Below, piece by piece: positions 1 to 6,372 of a DNA stretch of 11,452 nucleotides. The notes below the pieces were generated by a model. The model worked only from the letters and a program-made list of their open reading frames with translations, had not been told where the DNA came from and made no database searches. The stretch covers positions 1 through 11,452 of the forward strand of contig JACCSF010000017.1 in the NCBI GenBank assembly GCA_013813135.1, read 5' to 3'. The position numbers were made by a program, and so were the translations under genes. Positions within the stretch are counted from its first letter, which is position 1. Each line of letters starts with the position of its first letter. This stretch comes from Thermoleophilaceae bacterium (GTDB lineage: Bacteria; Actinomycetota; Thermoleophilia; Solirubrobacterales; Thermoleophilaceae).

Positions 1-1
1 C

Positions 2-46
2 GACCAGTTGGGCGGTGTCAGCGTGCTCCACCGCGCGGCACCTTAG
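2..46 (+). CDS. Possible 3' end of a convergent gene (partial)
   Basis: Plus-strand frame 2 runs open from the window edge for 14 codons (DQLGGVSVLHRAAP) and stops at TAG in the first repeat unit. Eleven of the 14 third positions are G or C, better than the other two plus frames over the same bases. If real, it is the C-terminus of a gene convergent with the family 2 glycosyltransferase, with the tandem hairpins acting as a shared terminator. The stretch is too short to identify a family, and chance is a serious alternative. Confidence 0.2.
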   Translation, partial: DQLGGVSVLHRAAP

Positions 47-132
47 CCGCAAGCAGCCGGCTCGGCCGGCTGCGCACGGACCCGCTTAGCCGCAAGCAGC
101 CGGCTCGGCCGGCTGCGCACGGACCCGCTTAG
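42..132. repeat. Tandem 43-bp direct repeat, two full copies plus 5 bp
   Basis: Unit 1 is 42-84, unit 2 is 85-127, and the first five bases (CTTAG) recur at 128-132. The two full copies are identical at every position. CTTAG contains TAG on the plus strand and TAA on the minus strand. The TAA in the third, partial copy (129-131) is the stop codon of the family 2 glycosyltransferase, and the TAG at 44-46 may end a convergent gene. The identity points to a recent duplication or active maintenance. Each unit holds one hairpin. Confidence 0.9.
53..116 (-). terminator. Two hairpins downstream of the glycosyltransferase, possible terminator
   Basis: Each repeat unit contains GCAGCCGG, a CTCGG loop, then CCGGCTGC: a perfect 8-bp stem at 53-73 and again at 96-116. 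They begin about 12 bases beyond the TAA of the minus-strand glycosyltransferase gene. No T-run follows on either strand, so a classical intrinsic terminator is not supported. A U-less terminator or a 3'-end RNA-stabilising structure remains possible. Confidence 0.4.
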
Positions 133-1076
133 TGCGGCGGCAGGCCGCCGGCGCGGTGGCGGTTGTACTCCTCGGCGATCTCGCGCAGGCCCTCGCCGTG
201 GCCCGGGTTCAGCTGCTGACGCGCGTGGATCAGGTAGCGGCGCGGGCTGTGGCCCGGCAGCACCGTCGCGGCGGCCGCCCGCGCGAGGTACGCCCAGGTC
301 CAGCAGACTCGCCAGAGCGCACGCGCTACCGGCATGCGGTGCTTGCGGAAGTAGAGGTCCCGGCCGCGATGGAACTCGACGATTCGGCGCCGCATGGCGT
401 CGGCGTCGGTGGACAGCTGGTCGTGGTGCACGGCCTGCGCCTGCGGCACGAACAGGATGCGCCAGCCCGCGTCGTGCAGCCGCCGGCAGAAGTCCGTCTC
501 GTCCGAGTAGACGAAGAACGCGGGGTCGAACCAGTCGATCTGCTCCGCCGCCTCCCGGCGCACCATCATCGCGCTCGACTGGACCCAGCCGACCCGGCGC
601 ACCGAGTCGCCCCGGCTCTGCACGGCGTAGCTGTCGTGGATGAACAGCGCACCGGCGAGCGCCCAGCCGGCGTTCGGCAATCGCCACGCGCACGCGGTCG
701 GCTCACCGGCGCTGGTCAGCAGCTGCGCCCCGGCGGCGGCCGAGCGTGGGTCGCCCTCGAGCGCGTCGAGCAGCGCGCGTGTGGCGCCCTCGCGCAGCTC
801 GGTGTCCTCGTTCAGCAGCAGGCAGAAGCCGCCGCGCGCTTCGCGGAGCAGGCGCGAGTCGTTCTCGGCCTTACCGGCGCGCCGGTCGAGGGCGATCAGG
901 CGCGCGGCAGGGAAGCCGTCGCGCACGGCTTGGGCCGAGCCATCGTCGGACGCGTTGTCGAGCACGAGCACCTCGTATGAGACGCCGGGCGGGTGGGTGC
1001 GCTCGATCGCGTCGAGGCACGCCATCAGCCAGGCGCGCCCGTTCGTGTTCACCACGCAGTAGGAGAGGGCGGTCAG
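129..1076 (-). CDS. Family 2 glycosyltransferase, rhamnosyltransferase-like
   Basis: A GT-A fold enzyme expected to transfer a sugar from a nucleotide sugar onto a growing lipid-linked or surface glycan at the inner membrane face. With the CTG start it has 315 residues. It shows the N-terminal strand and loop LSYCVVNTNG (4-13), the nucleotide-binding DNASDDGS (40-47), the metal-binding region LLLNEDTEL (86-94) in place of the usual DxD, and the acceptor-side SDETDFCRRLHDAGW (191-205), a hallmark of WbbL-like enzymes. The first ordinary start is GTG at 1055, but that loses most of the first Rossmann strand and has no ribosome binding site. CTG at 1076 has GAGGAG 8 nt upstream and overlaps the preceding gene's stop as CTGA, so I chose it. 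It is coupled to the family 4 glycosyltransferase. Family call is firm; donor and acceptor are unknown, and the exact start is less certain. Confidence 0.88.
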   Translation of the reverse strand: MTALSYCVVNTNGRAWLMACLDAIERTHPPGVSYEVLVLDNASDDGSAQAVRDGFPAARLIALDRRAGKAENDSRLLREARGGFCLLLNEDTELREGATRALLDALEGDPRSAAAGAQLLTSAGEPTACAWRLPNAGWALAGALFIHDSYAVQSRGDSVRRVGWVQSSAMMVRREAAEQIDWFDPAFFVYSDETDFCRRLHDAGWRILFVPQAQAVHHDQLSTDADAMRRRIVEFHRGRDLYFRKHRMPVARALWRVCWTWAYLARAAAATVLPGHSPRRYLIHARQQLNPGHGEGLREIAEEYNRHRAGGLPPH

Positions 1077-2221
1077 CGCGCGGTCTCCTCGAGCACGGCG
1101 AGCGCGCGCTCGGCGAGCAGGTCGCGATCGAACTCGCGCTCCGCCAGCGCCCGCCCATTGTGCCCCATGCGTTCGACCTCCTCGGGGTGGGCGCGCAGCC
1201 AGGCGAGCTTCTGCGCCAGGTCGTTCGCGTCCCCGGTGCGCACGTACAGGCCGGCGTCGTTCTCCTCCACAAGCTGGCGCATCCAGCCGTCCGTGTTCAC
1301 GATCGCCGGGCGTCCGGCGGCGAACGTGTCGAACAGCTTGTTCGGGGAGTTGGTTGCGAGCACGGGAACGTCCTTGAAGAAGGTCAGGCAGGCGCCGGAG
1401 CGTGCGGCCAGCGCGGCCACCTCGTCCTTGCTCGAGGCCGTTCCCGGGAACTCGACGTTGGGCGGCGCCGAGCGCTCCAGCTCGGCGCGTCGCTTGCCGT
1501 CGCCCATCAGCACGAAGGCCATGTCGGGCAGCAGCCGCGCCGCCTCGATCGCGGCGGTCAGGTCGTTGGCCTCGCCCATCGTCCCGAAGTAGCTGACGAC
1601 AAAGCGCTCGTCCGGGGAGGGCGGGCGCGCCGGCTGGAACAGGTCGAGGTCGGACGCGTTGGGAACCAGCGCCACCTTGCCCGCCGGCACGCCCGCGCCG
1701 ATGATTCCGTCGCGGATGCCGGGGGAGAGGGCGATCAGGCGCCGGGCGCGCCGGTAGGCCTGCCGCTCCAGCGAGCGCGCTTGGCGCTGCAGCCGCGGGT
1801 TGCCGAGCGCGCCCATCTGGATCGGCGCCTCGGGCCAGAGGTCGCGCACCTCGAAAACGAGCGGAGCGCGCCAGCGCGCTGCCGCGGCCAGCGCGGGCAC
1901 GGCGATCGTGAGCGGCGGCGACGTGGCGTAGATCACGTCAGGACGCGGACCGCGCAGCGCAGCGGTCGTGGCGCCCGCGGCGAAGCGCCCGAACGCGAGC
2001 ATCCGCTCCTGGTCAGAGGCGGCGGTGGCGCTCACGTAGTCGGAGTAGGCCCCCGGCACGCCCACGACGTCGATCCCGTCGACCGTGCTGCGCCCCTCGC
2101 CTGCGGTTACCATCCGCACCCGGTGGCCCCTCGCGACGAAGCGGCGCGCGAACTCGTACGAGCGCGTGCCACCCACTCCCGCGCGGGTGATGAAGAACTG
2201 GTGCAGGTAGAGGATCTGCAT
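1073..2221 (-). CDS. Family 4 glycosyltransferase, WbuB-like
   Basis: A 382-residue GT-B fold retaining glycosyltransferase of the type used in O-antigen and capsule assembly. The N-terminal acceptor domain opens with MQILYLHQFF and a glycine loop at GVGGTRSYEFARRF (15-28). VRDLWPEAPIQMGALG (125-140) is the DLWPE signature typical of WbuB relatives. The C-terminal donor domain starts near VVSYFGTMGEANDL (208-221) and includes VLMGDGKRRAELE (237-249) and SPNKLFDTFAAGRP (292-305), the equivalent of the E-x7-E nucleotide-sugar motif. Length and domain order are normal. ATG at 2219-2221 has no clear ribosome binding site and starts 2 bp from the divergent phosphoglycosyl transferase gene. Its stop overlaps the downstream glycosyltransferase. 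WbuB proteins add fucosamine in known O-antigen systems; the sugar here cannot be told from sequence. Confidence 0.92.
   Translation of the reverse strand: MQILYLHQFFITRAGVGGTRSYEFARRFVARGHRVRMVTAGEGRSTVDGIDVVGVPGAYSDYVSATAASDQERMLAFGRFAAGATTAALRGPRPDVIYATSPPLTIAVPALAAAARWRAPLVFEVRDLWPEAPIQMGALGNPRLQRQARSLERQAYRRARRLIALSPGIRDGIIGAGVPAGKVALVPNASDLDLFQPARPPSPDERFVVSYFGTMGEANDLTAAIEAARLLPDMAFVLMGDGKRRAELERSAPPNVEFPGTASSKDEVAALAARSGACLTFFKDVPVLATNSPNKLFDTFAAGRPAIVNTDGWMRQLVEENDAGLYVRTGDANDLAQKLAWLRAHPEEVERMGHNGRALAEREFDRDLLAERALAVLEETAR
1085..1090 (-). promoter_or_regulatory. Ribosome binding site deciding the CTG start
   Basis: GAGGAG on the minus strand lies inside the last codons of the family 4 glycosyltransferase gene, 8 nt before CTG at 1076. 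The alternative GTG codons at 1055 and 1052 are preceded by a pyrimidine-rich stretch with no Shine-Dalgarno match. Confidence 0.5.
2209..2214 (+). promoter_or_regulatory. Ribosome binding site for the phosphoglycosyl transferase
   Basis: AGAGGA sits 9 nt before GTG at 2224 and lies inside the first codons of the divergent glycosyltransferase gene. An in-frame TGA at 2191-2193 with no ATG, GTG or TTG between it and 2224 leaves this GTG as the only usable start. The mRNA must therefore begin inside the neighbouring gene. Confidence 0.55.
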
Positions 2222-2223
2222 CT

Positions 2224-2817
2224 GTGAGGCCGAACGCTAGCCGTGCCCTGGATCTCGCTGTGGCCAGCCTGGTGCTGGTGGTCGGCTCCCCACTGCTCGC
2301 ACTGGCGGCCGTCCTGATCAAGCTGGAGAGCCGCGGGCCTGTCTTCTACCGCCAGCGGCGCGTCGGCCGCCACGGCGAGCCGTTCGAGCTCTGGAAGCTG
2401 CGCACCATGGTGCCGGGCGCGGAGAGCATGGGCGCCGGCATCTACGTCATCGAGGGCGACTCGCGCATCACTCGGGTCGGTCGCCTGCTGCGCCGCTTCT
2501 CGCTGGACGAGCTGCCCAACCTAGTCAACGTGCTGAGGGGGGAGCTGTCAATCGTGGGCCCGCGGCCGACGGTCCAGGAGCAGGTCGACCGCTATACGGA
2601 GCGGCAGCGGCGGCGGCTCGAGGTCAAGCCGGGCATCACCGGCTGGGCGCAGATCAACGGACGCACGTCATTGCCGTGGCCGGAGCGGATCGAGCTGGAC
2701 GTCTGGTACGTGGAGCACCGTTCACTGTGCCTCGACCTGCGCATCCTGGCGCGCACGGTGCGGATGCTGGCCACGGGCCACGGCCTCTATTCGGACGAGC
2801 TGAAGCAGGGCTGGTGA
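2224..2817 (+). CDS. Polyprenyl-phosphate phosphoglycosyl transferase, PglC-type
   Basis: A 197-residue bacterial sugar transferase (PF02397 family) that moves a sugar-1-phosphate from a UDP-sugar to undecaprenyl phosphate, the first membrane step of lipid-linked glycan synthesis. Residues 9-33 form one hydrophobic segment, matching the re-entrant helix of minimal enzymes such as PglC; the extra N-terminal helices of WbaP/WcaJ are absent. Hallmarks are GPVFYRQRRVGRHGEPFELWKLRTM-region residues 38-62, the catalytic Asp-Glu pair D95-E96 in SLDELPNLVNVLRGELSIVG (93-112), PRP (113-115), and VKPGITGWAQINGR (134-147). The GTG start is fixed by an upstream in-frame stop. It is divergent from, and presumably works with, the two glycosyltransferases. 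Family and role are secure; the sugar is unknown. Confidence 0.94.
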   Translation: MRPNASRALDLAVASLVLVVGSPLLALAAVLIKLESRGPVFYRQRRVGRHGEPFELWKLRTMVPGAESMGAGIYVIEGDSRITRVGRLLRRFSLDELPNLVNVLRGELSIVGPRPTVQEQVDRYTERQRRRLEVKPGITGWAQINGRTSLPWPERIELDVWYVEHRSLCLDLRILARTVRMLATGHGLYSDELKQGW

Positions 2818-2908
2818 GTAGGCGGTCGCTCGGACGCGGCTGCAGCGACCAACGGCGCCTCACCCGCTGCCTGGCCGGCGCTTGGTTGCGGCCGTCAGCG
2901 CAGGGGCC
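2818..2908. other. Convergent intergenic spacer with an inverted repeat
   Basis: This 91-bp gap separates the stops of the phosphoglycosyl transferase and the amidase. It contains GGTCGCT (2824-2830) and its exact complement AGCGACC (2844-2850), a 7-bp stem with a 13-nt loop starting 7 bp past the transferase stop. No T-run follows, so a role as a bidirectional terminator is only suggested by position. I see no gene here. Confidence 0.35.
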
Positions 2909-4558
2909 TCAGCGCACGCGAAGGGGACGCCACCCCGTCGACCCGCGGTCGGTGTCGTCGTCCGACTTGACCACGACCGCGTAGCGGTAGAAGGCCCGGA
3001 AGGCCGGCACGAAGGAGCTGGAGAAGAGGCCACGCCGCGCTCGTATCGCCTTCGCCCCGACGGTGCGGAAGCCCCCGCGGATGCGCTGCTGTAGCACCAC
3101 GTGCACCCATGGCTTGCGCGGCCCGACGCTGCCCTGAACCGGCACCCGCATGCCGCGGCGGCCGCGGCTCGCGGCTTGTCGCAGGGACACCACCGGGCGC
3201 AGGCGCAGCAGTAGCCGCGCGGAGGTCGCTCCGGCCAGCTCGGCCTGGCCGGGGAAGCGCAGCCGCACGTACATGCGCTTGCGCGGGTGCAGCTCGCCGG
3301 TGAACGTGCCGTCGGTCGCCGTCGTCAGGTGCTCGGCGGTCACCCAGCTTCCGTCCGCGTTGGTCTCCACGTCGACCGGCGCGCCTGCGAGCGCGAGACC
3401 GTCCGGGCCGGCCAGCTGCCCCGTGACGGGCACGAGCTCGCCGTAGTCGATCGAGTCGTGGGCGAGCGCGGCGCTGAGTCGCGCGGTGAAGCTGGGGGGA
3501 GCGCCCACGCCGGTGGCGACCATCGCCCGCAGCTCGTCGAGCTGCGCATACAGGAGCCCGCCCGGGCAGGCGGTCCGCCCGGTGTCGCGATGGCCGATCA
3601 CCCGCTGCACGGTCACGCGCGCTCCCGCGCCGTAGCGGCTTGCCGGCCCGCCGGCGCTGGTCAGCGTGACCTCGCCCGACAATTGCTGCAGGTGCACCGC
3701 CAGCTTCCAGCGGATGTAGCGCGCCAGCGCGTCCAGCGTCTCAGGGGTGGCGGCGACGCTCGTGTGGTCGCCGATGCTCGCGATCCCGGCCGTCTCCGAG
3801 TTGAAGCCCTGGGCCTGCGCCCCGATCACCGCCCCGTCGAGCCCGCCGGCGCGGCCCTCGTAGAGCACGCCGTACTTGTCTACGAGCGCGTTGTAGCCGA
3901 TGTCGTTCCAGCCGTTCGAGTTGCGGTGGTAGCGGCAGATCGCCAGCACGATCGCCGGCGCCTCGGCGGGCGAGTAGTCGTTCAGCGAGACGGTGTGATG
4001 GACCTGGACCGCCTGCACCGTCCCGTACAGCGGCGCCTCTCGCGGCGGGCACTGGCCGGCGCCCCACTCGGAGCGGCTGACGAAGTCGGGCTCAGGATCC
4101 TGAGCCGCGCGCGCCCGAGCGTGCGCGTAGCGGCCGACGTTCACGAAGTGCAGCCGCAGCCCCGCGACGCGCCGGCTCATGCGGTACTGCACGGCGTTGG
4201 CCACTCCCACCCAGAGCGGATCGGACGCGGCGGCCATGCCCTCATCGCGGCCAGGGTCGGGGTTGTGGTCGGAGTGGGCGTCGATCTCCTGCCAGCGGCT
4301 CCAGCCGCGCCCCGGGCGCCGCACCCGTACGGAGATCGCCGGCTCGGCGCCCCCGCGCCAGCGCATGCCGACCAGATTGAAGCGGTGAGCGGTGGCCAGG
4401 CGCCGCGACAGCACCGGCCCGCCACTCGCGCCGGCCGTCGCCGCGGTGGCGCGCGGCGCGATCTCGAAATCGAAGGGCTCGGCCGACTCCGCTGCCGCGG
4501 AGGCCGGAAGGATGACCAGGGCGCACATCAGCGCCGCTGCTGTGGCGAGCAGCCTCAC
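2909..4558 (-). CDS. Secreted PGRP-type N-acetylmuramoyl-L-alanine amidase
   Basis: A 549-residue exported zinc amidase expected to cut the lactyl-alanine bond of peptidoglycan. Residues 1-23 are a signal peptide ending ASAAA. A beta-rich N-terminal region (about 45-150) contains the RFNLVGMRWRG and GRGWSRWQEID patterns seen in actinobacterial relatives. The amidase_2/PGRP domain spans about 158-345: SRSEWGA (161-167), zinc ligand H187 in VHHTVS, the Tyr in NDIGYNALVD (Y222), and H323 and C331 in GHRDTGRTACPGG. All zinc ligands expected of an active amidase are present. Residues 350-549 are two probable beta-sandwich segments (about 358-455 and 456-535) that I cannot name. The GTG start is preferred because it gives an intact signal peptide, but no good ribosome binding site is visible. 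It follows the DUF3105 gene by 97 bp, probably in the same transcript. Confidence 0.92.
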   Translation of the reverse strand: MRLLATAAALMCALVILPASAAAESAEPFDFEIAPRATAATAGASGGPVLSRRLATAHRFNLVGMRWRGGAEPAISVRVRRPGRGWSRWQEIDAHSDHNPDPGRDEGMAAASDPLWVGVANAVQYRMSRRVAGLRLHFVNVGRYAHARARAAQDPEPDFVSRSEWGAGQCPPREAPLYGTVQAVQVHHTVSLNDYSPAEAPAIVLAICRYHRNSNGWNDIGYNALVDKYGVLYEGRAGGLDGAVIGAQAQGFNSETAGIASIGDHTSVAATPETLDALARYIRWKLAVHLQQLSGEVTLTSAGGPASRYGAGARVTVQRVIGHRDTGRTACPGGLLYAQLDELRAMVATGVGAPPSFTARLSAALAHDSIDYGELVPVTGQLAGPDGLALAGAPVDVETNADGSWVTAEHLTTATDGTFTGELHPRKRMYVRLRFPGQAELAGATSARLLLRLRPVVSLRQAASRGRRGMRVPVQGSVGPRKPWVHVVLQQRIRGGFRTVGAKAIRARRGLFSSSFVPAFRAFYRYAVVVKSDDDTDRGSTGWRPLRVR

Positions 4559-4652
4559 GGGATCTGGAACACGGTGCCAGCCGCACCGATGCGGCGCTGC
4601 AAGATCGCGTGCAGTTCGCCGGTCTGGGCGCGATCGCCCGAGGCCGGGGCCG
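4559..4652. other. Spacer between DUF3105 and amidase genes
   Basis: A 94-bp gap with no recognisable promoter. It holds a short inverted repeat, GGGCG-CGAT-CGCCC, inside a wider pair of CCGG arms. A different minus-strand frame stays open across the spacer and stops at TGA (4555-4557), overlapping the amidase GTG as GTGA. There is no start codon with a ribosome binding site for it in the spacer, so I do not call a gene. Confidence 0.3.
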
Positions 4653-5378
4653 CTACGGGACCGGCTCGGGCCCGTTCGAGCGGTGCTCGTCGCGGAAGGC
4701 GCGCAACGCGTCGATTGCGTCCTCGCTCCACGTCGGGCAGCCGAGCGTCCGGCCGGTTCCGAGCGGCGTGGGGTCGGCGCTCCAGGCGGTGGCGGCCACG
4801 TCGTAGGACATGTTGGCGCGCCGCACGACGACCAGCTGGTAGCTGTCCTCGTCGAACAGGGCGCGGAGCTGCTGGCGCGCCTCGCGGGGGAGGCTCGGCT
4901 TGGCCCAGACGATCACGCGACCGTGCTCCAGCGCGTGCACCAGGGCCGTGTCGTTCGGCGGCGCACCGTTGTACAGGCCGTCCTCCGCGGGCACGGCGTA
5001 GTGCTTGCCGCTGGCGGGCGGGTCCTGCGGGTACTTGAGCTTCTGATCGGGGTCCTGGATGTGGTCGCGCGAGGCGGCCCTGTTCGACTTCAGCTCGCAC
5101 CCCGCCGCGTCGGCCACCCGCGCGAGGTCGAATACCTTCTGTTCTGGGATCGAGCCGCCGCTGGGAAAGTTGTCACCGCTGCCCTTGACGCCGCCCCCCT
5201 CGTCGTCGCCGCCGCTCCCCGTGGCCACCACGACGAGGATCGCGATCGCCGCGACCGCGATCAGCGCCGCGCCGACGATGCCGACGAGCCGCTTGCGCTG
5301 CTGCGCCGCCCGGGCCTCGGCCTCGCGGCGTTCGCGCTCGCGCCGCAGCGCCTCCTTCTGCTCTCGGCGATGGGACAT
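4653..5378 (-). CDS. DUF3105 membrane-anchored protein
   Basis: A 241-residue protein of the DUF3105 family (PF11303), whose function is unknown. Residues 4-30 are highly charged (Arg/Glu-rich, probably helical or coiled-coil and cytoplasmic). Residues 31-53 form one transmembrane segment, followed by a Gly/Asp-rich linker (54-75), so the C-terminal domain should face outside. That domain has the family patterns SGKHYAVPAEDGLY (123-136), VHALEHGRVIVW (147-158) and a late GCPTW (213-217). Cysteines C94 and C214 flank the domain and could form a disulfide, which is inference. It starts 12 bp after the hydrolase stop and precedes the amidase, suggesting a three-gene transcript and a possible cell-envelope role. 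No strong ribosome binding site is seen. Family assignment is firm, function is not. Confidence 0.88.
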   Translation of the reverse strand: MSHRREQKEALRRERERREAEARAAQQRKRLVGIVGAALIAVAAIAILVVVATGSGGDDEGGGVKGSGDNFPSGGSIPEQKVFDLARVADAAGCELKSNRAASRDHIQDPDQKLKYPQDPPASGKHYAVPAEDGLYNGAPPNDTALVHALEHGRVIVWAKPSLPREARQQLRALFDEDSYQLVVVRRANMSYDVAATAWSADPTPLGTGRTLGCPTWSEDAIDALRAFRDEHRSNGPEPVP

Positions 5379-5390
5379 CGCGGCGGAAGG

Positions 5391-6266
5391 CTAGCTTGCG
5401 CGGTAAGCGCCGCGGCGCGCCGGAGTCGCCGCCCGGCGCCGCCCGGCCGCGCTCGACTTCGGCTTGAAGCAGCGCTCTACGAATTCGACGATCTCGCCCG
5501 TGAGCCGCTCCGGCGTCAGACGCAGCTCGAGCACCGACGACGCCTGCACGAGCCGCGCGTTCGGCAGCTCGCGAACGAGCATGTCGGAGTCCGAGAAAGG
5601 GTGGACCGGGTCGCGGTAATGGCCGATCACGAGCGTCTCCTGATCGAGCTCGCGGCGCTCCTCCGACGGCGGGGCGACGCGCCCGAAGAAGAGCCCCTGC
5701 AGCACCGACGCCGAGGGCTTCGGGTCCTGGCTGATCCAGTCGAGCATCATGTCGGGCAACAGCGAGCCGGTGCGCGGCACGAGCCGCGCCACGCCGCCGA
5801 CCACGCGGGCGGCGGGCGCCCCGAAGGTCAGTCCCACCAGCAGCGGCGTGAAGGCGAGCGCGCAGCCGAGCAGCGCGTTGTCGAGCACCGGCATCTCCAC
5901 CAGCAGCCCGCGCACGCGCTCGGGCGCGGCGGCCGCCGCCTCGAGCGTGGCGTTGGCGCCCAGGGAGGTGCCTCCGATCACGGCCTGCTTCACCTCCACG
6001 TGGTCGAGCAGGGCGATCGCCTGACGGCCGAAGGTCGTCATCGAGTAGTTGGGCATCTCGGGCGGCCGGTCAGAGTCGCCGTGGCCGAGCAGGTCGAGGC
6101 AGAGCACGCGATGCCCGTGCTCGGCGAGCGTCTCGGCCAGCGGGCGGTGCATCCTGCGCGAGAACAGCAGGCCGGGCAGCAGCACCACCACGCGCGCGCC
6201 GGAGCCGTACTCGTCGTAGACGAGCCGGTGACCGTCGAAGTCGAAATGCTGAACCGTGGGCTCCAT
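5391..6266 (-). CDS. Alpha/beta-fold hydrolase lacking the usual catalytic His
   Basis: A 291-residue alpha/beta-hydrolase, probably cytoplasmic. It shows the strand and oxyanion region VVVLLPGLLFSRR (26-38), LDLLGHGDSDRP (57-68), the nucleophile elbow GGTSLGA with S101, and an acid-loop sequence GHYRDPVHPFSDSD (215-228) with D219. The catalytic histidine normally sits in a GHxxH/GAGH-like turn before the last helix. Here that position reads SSVLELRLTPERLTGEI (243-259), and no His occurs after H222. The protein may be non-hydrolytic, may use H222, or may belong to a subfamily with an altered triad. The last 20 residues are Arg/Ala-rich and look disordered. It is the first gene of the minus-strand run and diverges from the cox operon over a 106-bp spacer. 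Substrate unknown. Confidence 0.9.
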   Translation of the reverse strand: MEPTVQHFDFDGHRLVYDEYGSGARVVVLLPGLLFSRRMHRPLAETLAEHGHRVLCLDLLGHGDSDRPPEMPNYSMTTFGRQAIALLDHVEVKQAVIGGTSLGANATLEAAAAAPERVRGLLVEMPVLDNALLGCALAFTPLLVGLTFGAPAARVVGGVARLVPRTGSLLPDMMLDWISQDPKPSASVLQGLFFGRVAPPSEERRELDQETLVIGHYRDPVHPFSDSDMLVRELPNARLVQASSVLELRLTPERLTGEIVEFVERCFKPKSSAAGRRRAATPARRGAYRAS

Positions 6267-6271
6267 TGAGG

Positions 6272-6288
6272 GAAGAGGCTATCTCTTC
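6272..6288. promoter_or_regulatory. Short inverted repeat in the divergent spacer, possible operator
   Basis: GAAGAG (6272-6277) and CTCTTC (6283-6288) are exact complements separated by GCTAT. The element starts 6 bp beyond the hydrolase ATG and about 85 bp before coxS, in a spacer that must hold promoters for both directions. It could be a repressor site or a 5'-leader hairpin for the hydrolase. A 6-bp match is not rare by chance. Confidence 0.3.
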
Positions 6289-6308
6289 GCGGTCGCGGCC
6301 TTTACACC

Positions 6309-6330
6309 CTCCCGCCCCTTGCGGCGGGGG
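6309..6330. promoter_or_regulatory. GC-rich hairpin upstream of coxS
   Basis: CTCCCGCC and GGCGGGGG pair over 8 positions (one T-G wobble) around the loop CCTTGC. It lies 42 bp before the coxS ATG. Depending on the transcription start it is either a DNA element near the promoter or a leader hairpin. No convincing -10/-35 pair is visible: TTTACA (6301-6306) and TAGCAT (6332-6337) are 25 bp apart, too far for a standard promoter. Confidence 0.3.
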
Positions 6331-6358
6331 CTAGCATCCCGCCCAGGAGAGGGCAAAC

Positions 6359-6370
6359 GAGGGGAGAGGG
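6359..6370 (+). promoter_or_regulatory. Ribosome binding site of coxS
   Basis: The purine run GAGGGGAGAGGG ends 2 nt before ATG at 6373, with the GGGGAG core about 6 nt away. It fixes the start at 6373 rather than at an in-frame ATG at 6256, which would add 39 residues not typical of the family and would overlap the hydrolase start. Confidence 0.7.
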
Positions 6371-6372
6371 CT

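Noticed and set aside
42..132. CRISPR array or insertion-sequence end
   Set aside because: The two units are directly adjacent with no spacer sequence, only two copies exist, and no transposase or cas gene is nearby.
4555..5100. A second minus-strand frame inside the DUF3105 gene, ending in a GTGA overlap with the amidase start
   Set aside because: Most of it is a shadow of DUF3105. The part beyond the DUF3105 stop (about 30 codons) has no start codon of its own with a ribosome binding site. The overlap with the amidase GTG is probably coincidence, although a frameshifted extension cannot be fully excluded.
4392..6269. A 625-codon plus-strand open frame across the DUF3105 and hydrolase genes
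   Set aside because: It is antisense to two recognisable genes, is Arg/His-rich and low in complexity, and has no ribosome binding site or domain signature. The same applies to 746-2227 and 3287-5038.
6301..6337. TTTACA and TAGCAT as a coxS promoter
   Set aside because: The spacing is 25 bp against the usual 16-18 bp, and neither box has support from a second signal.
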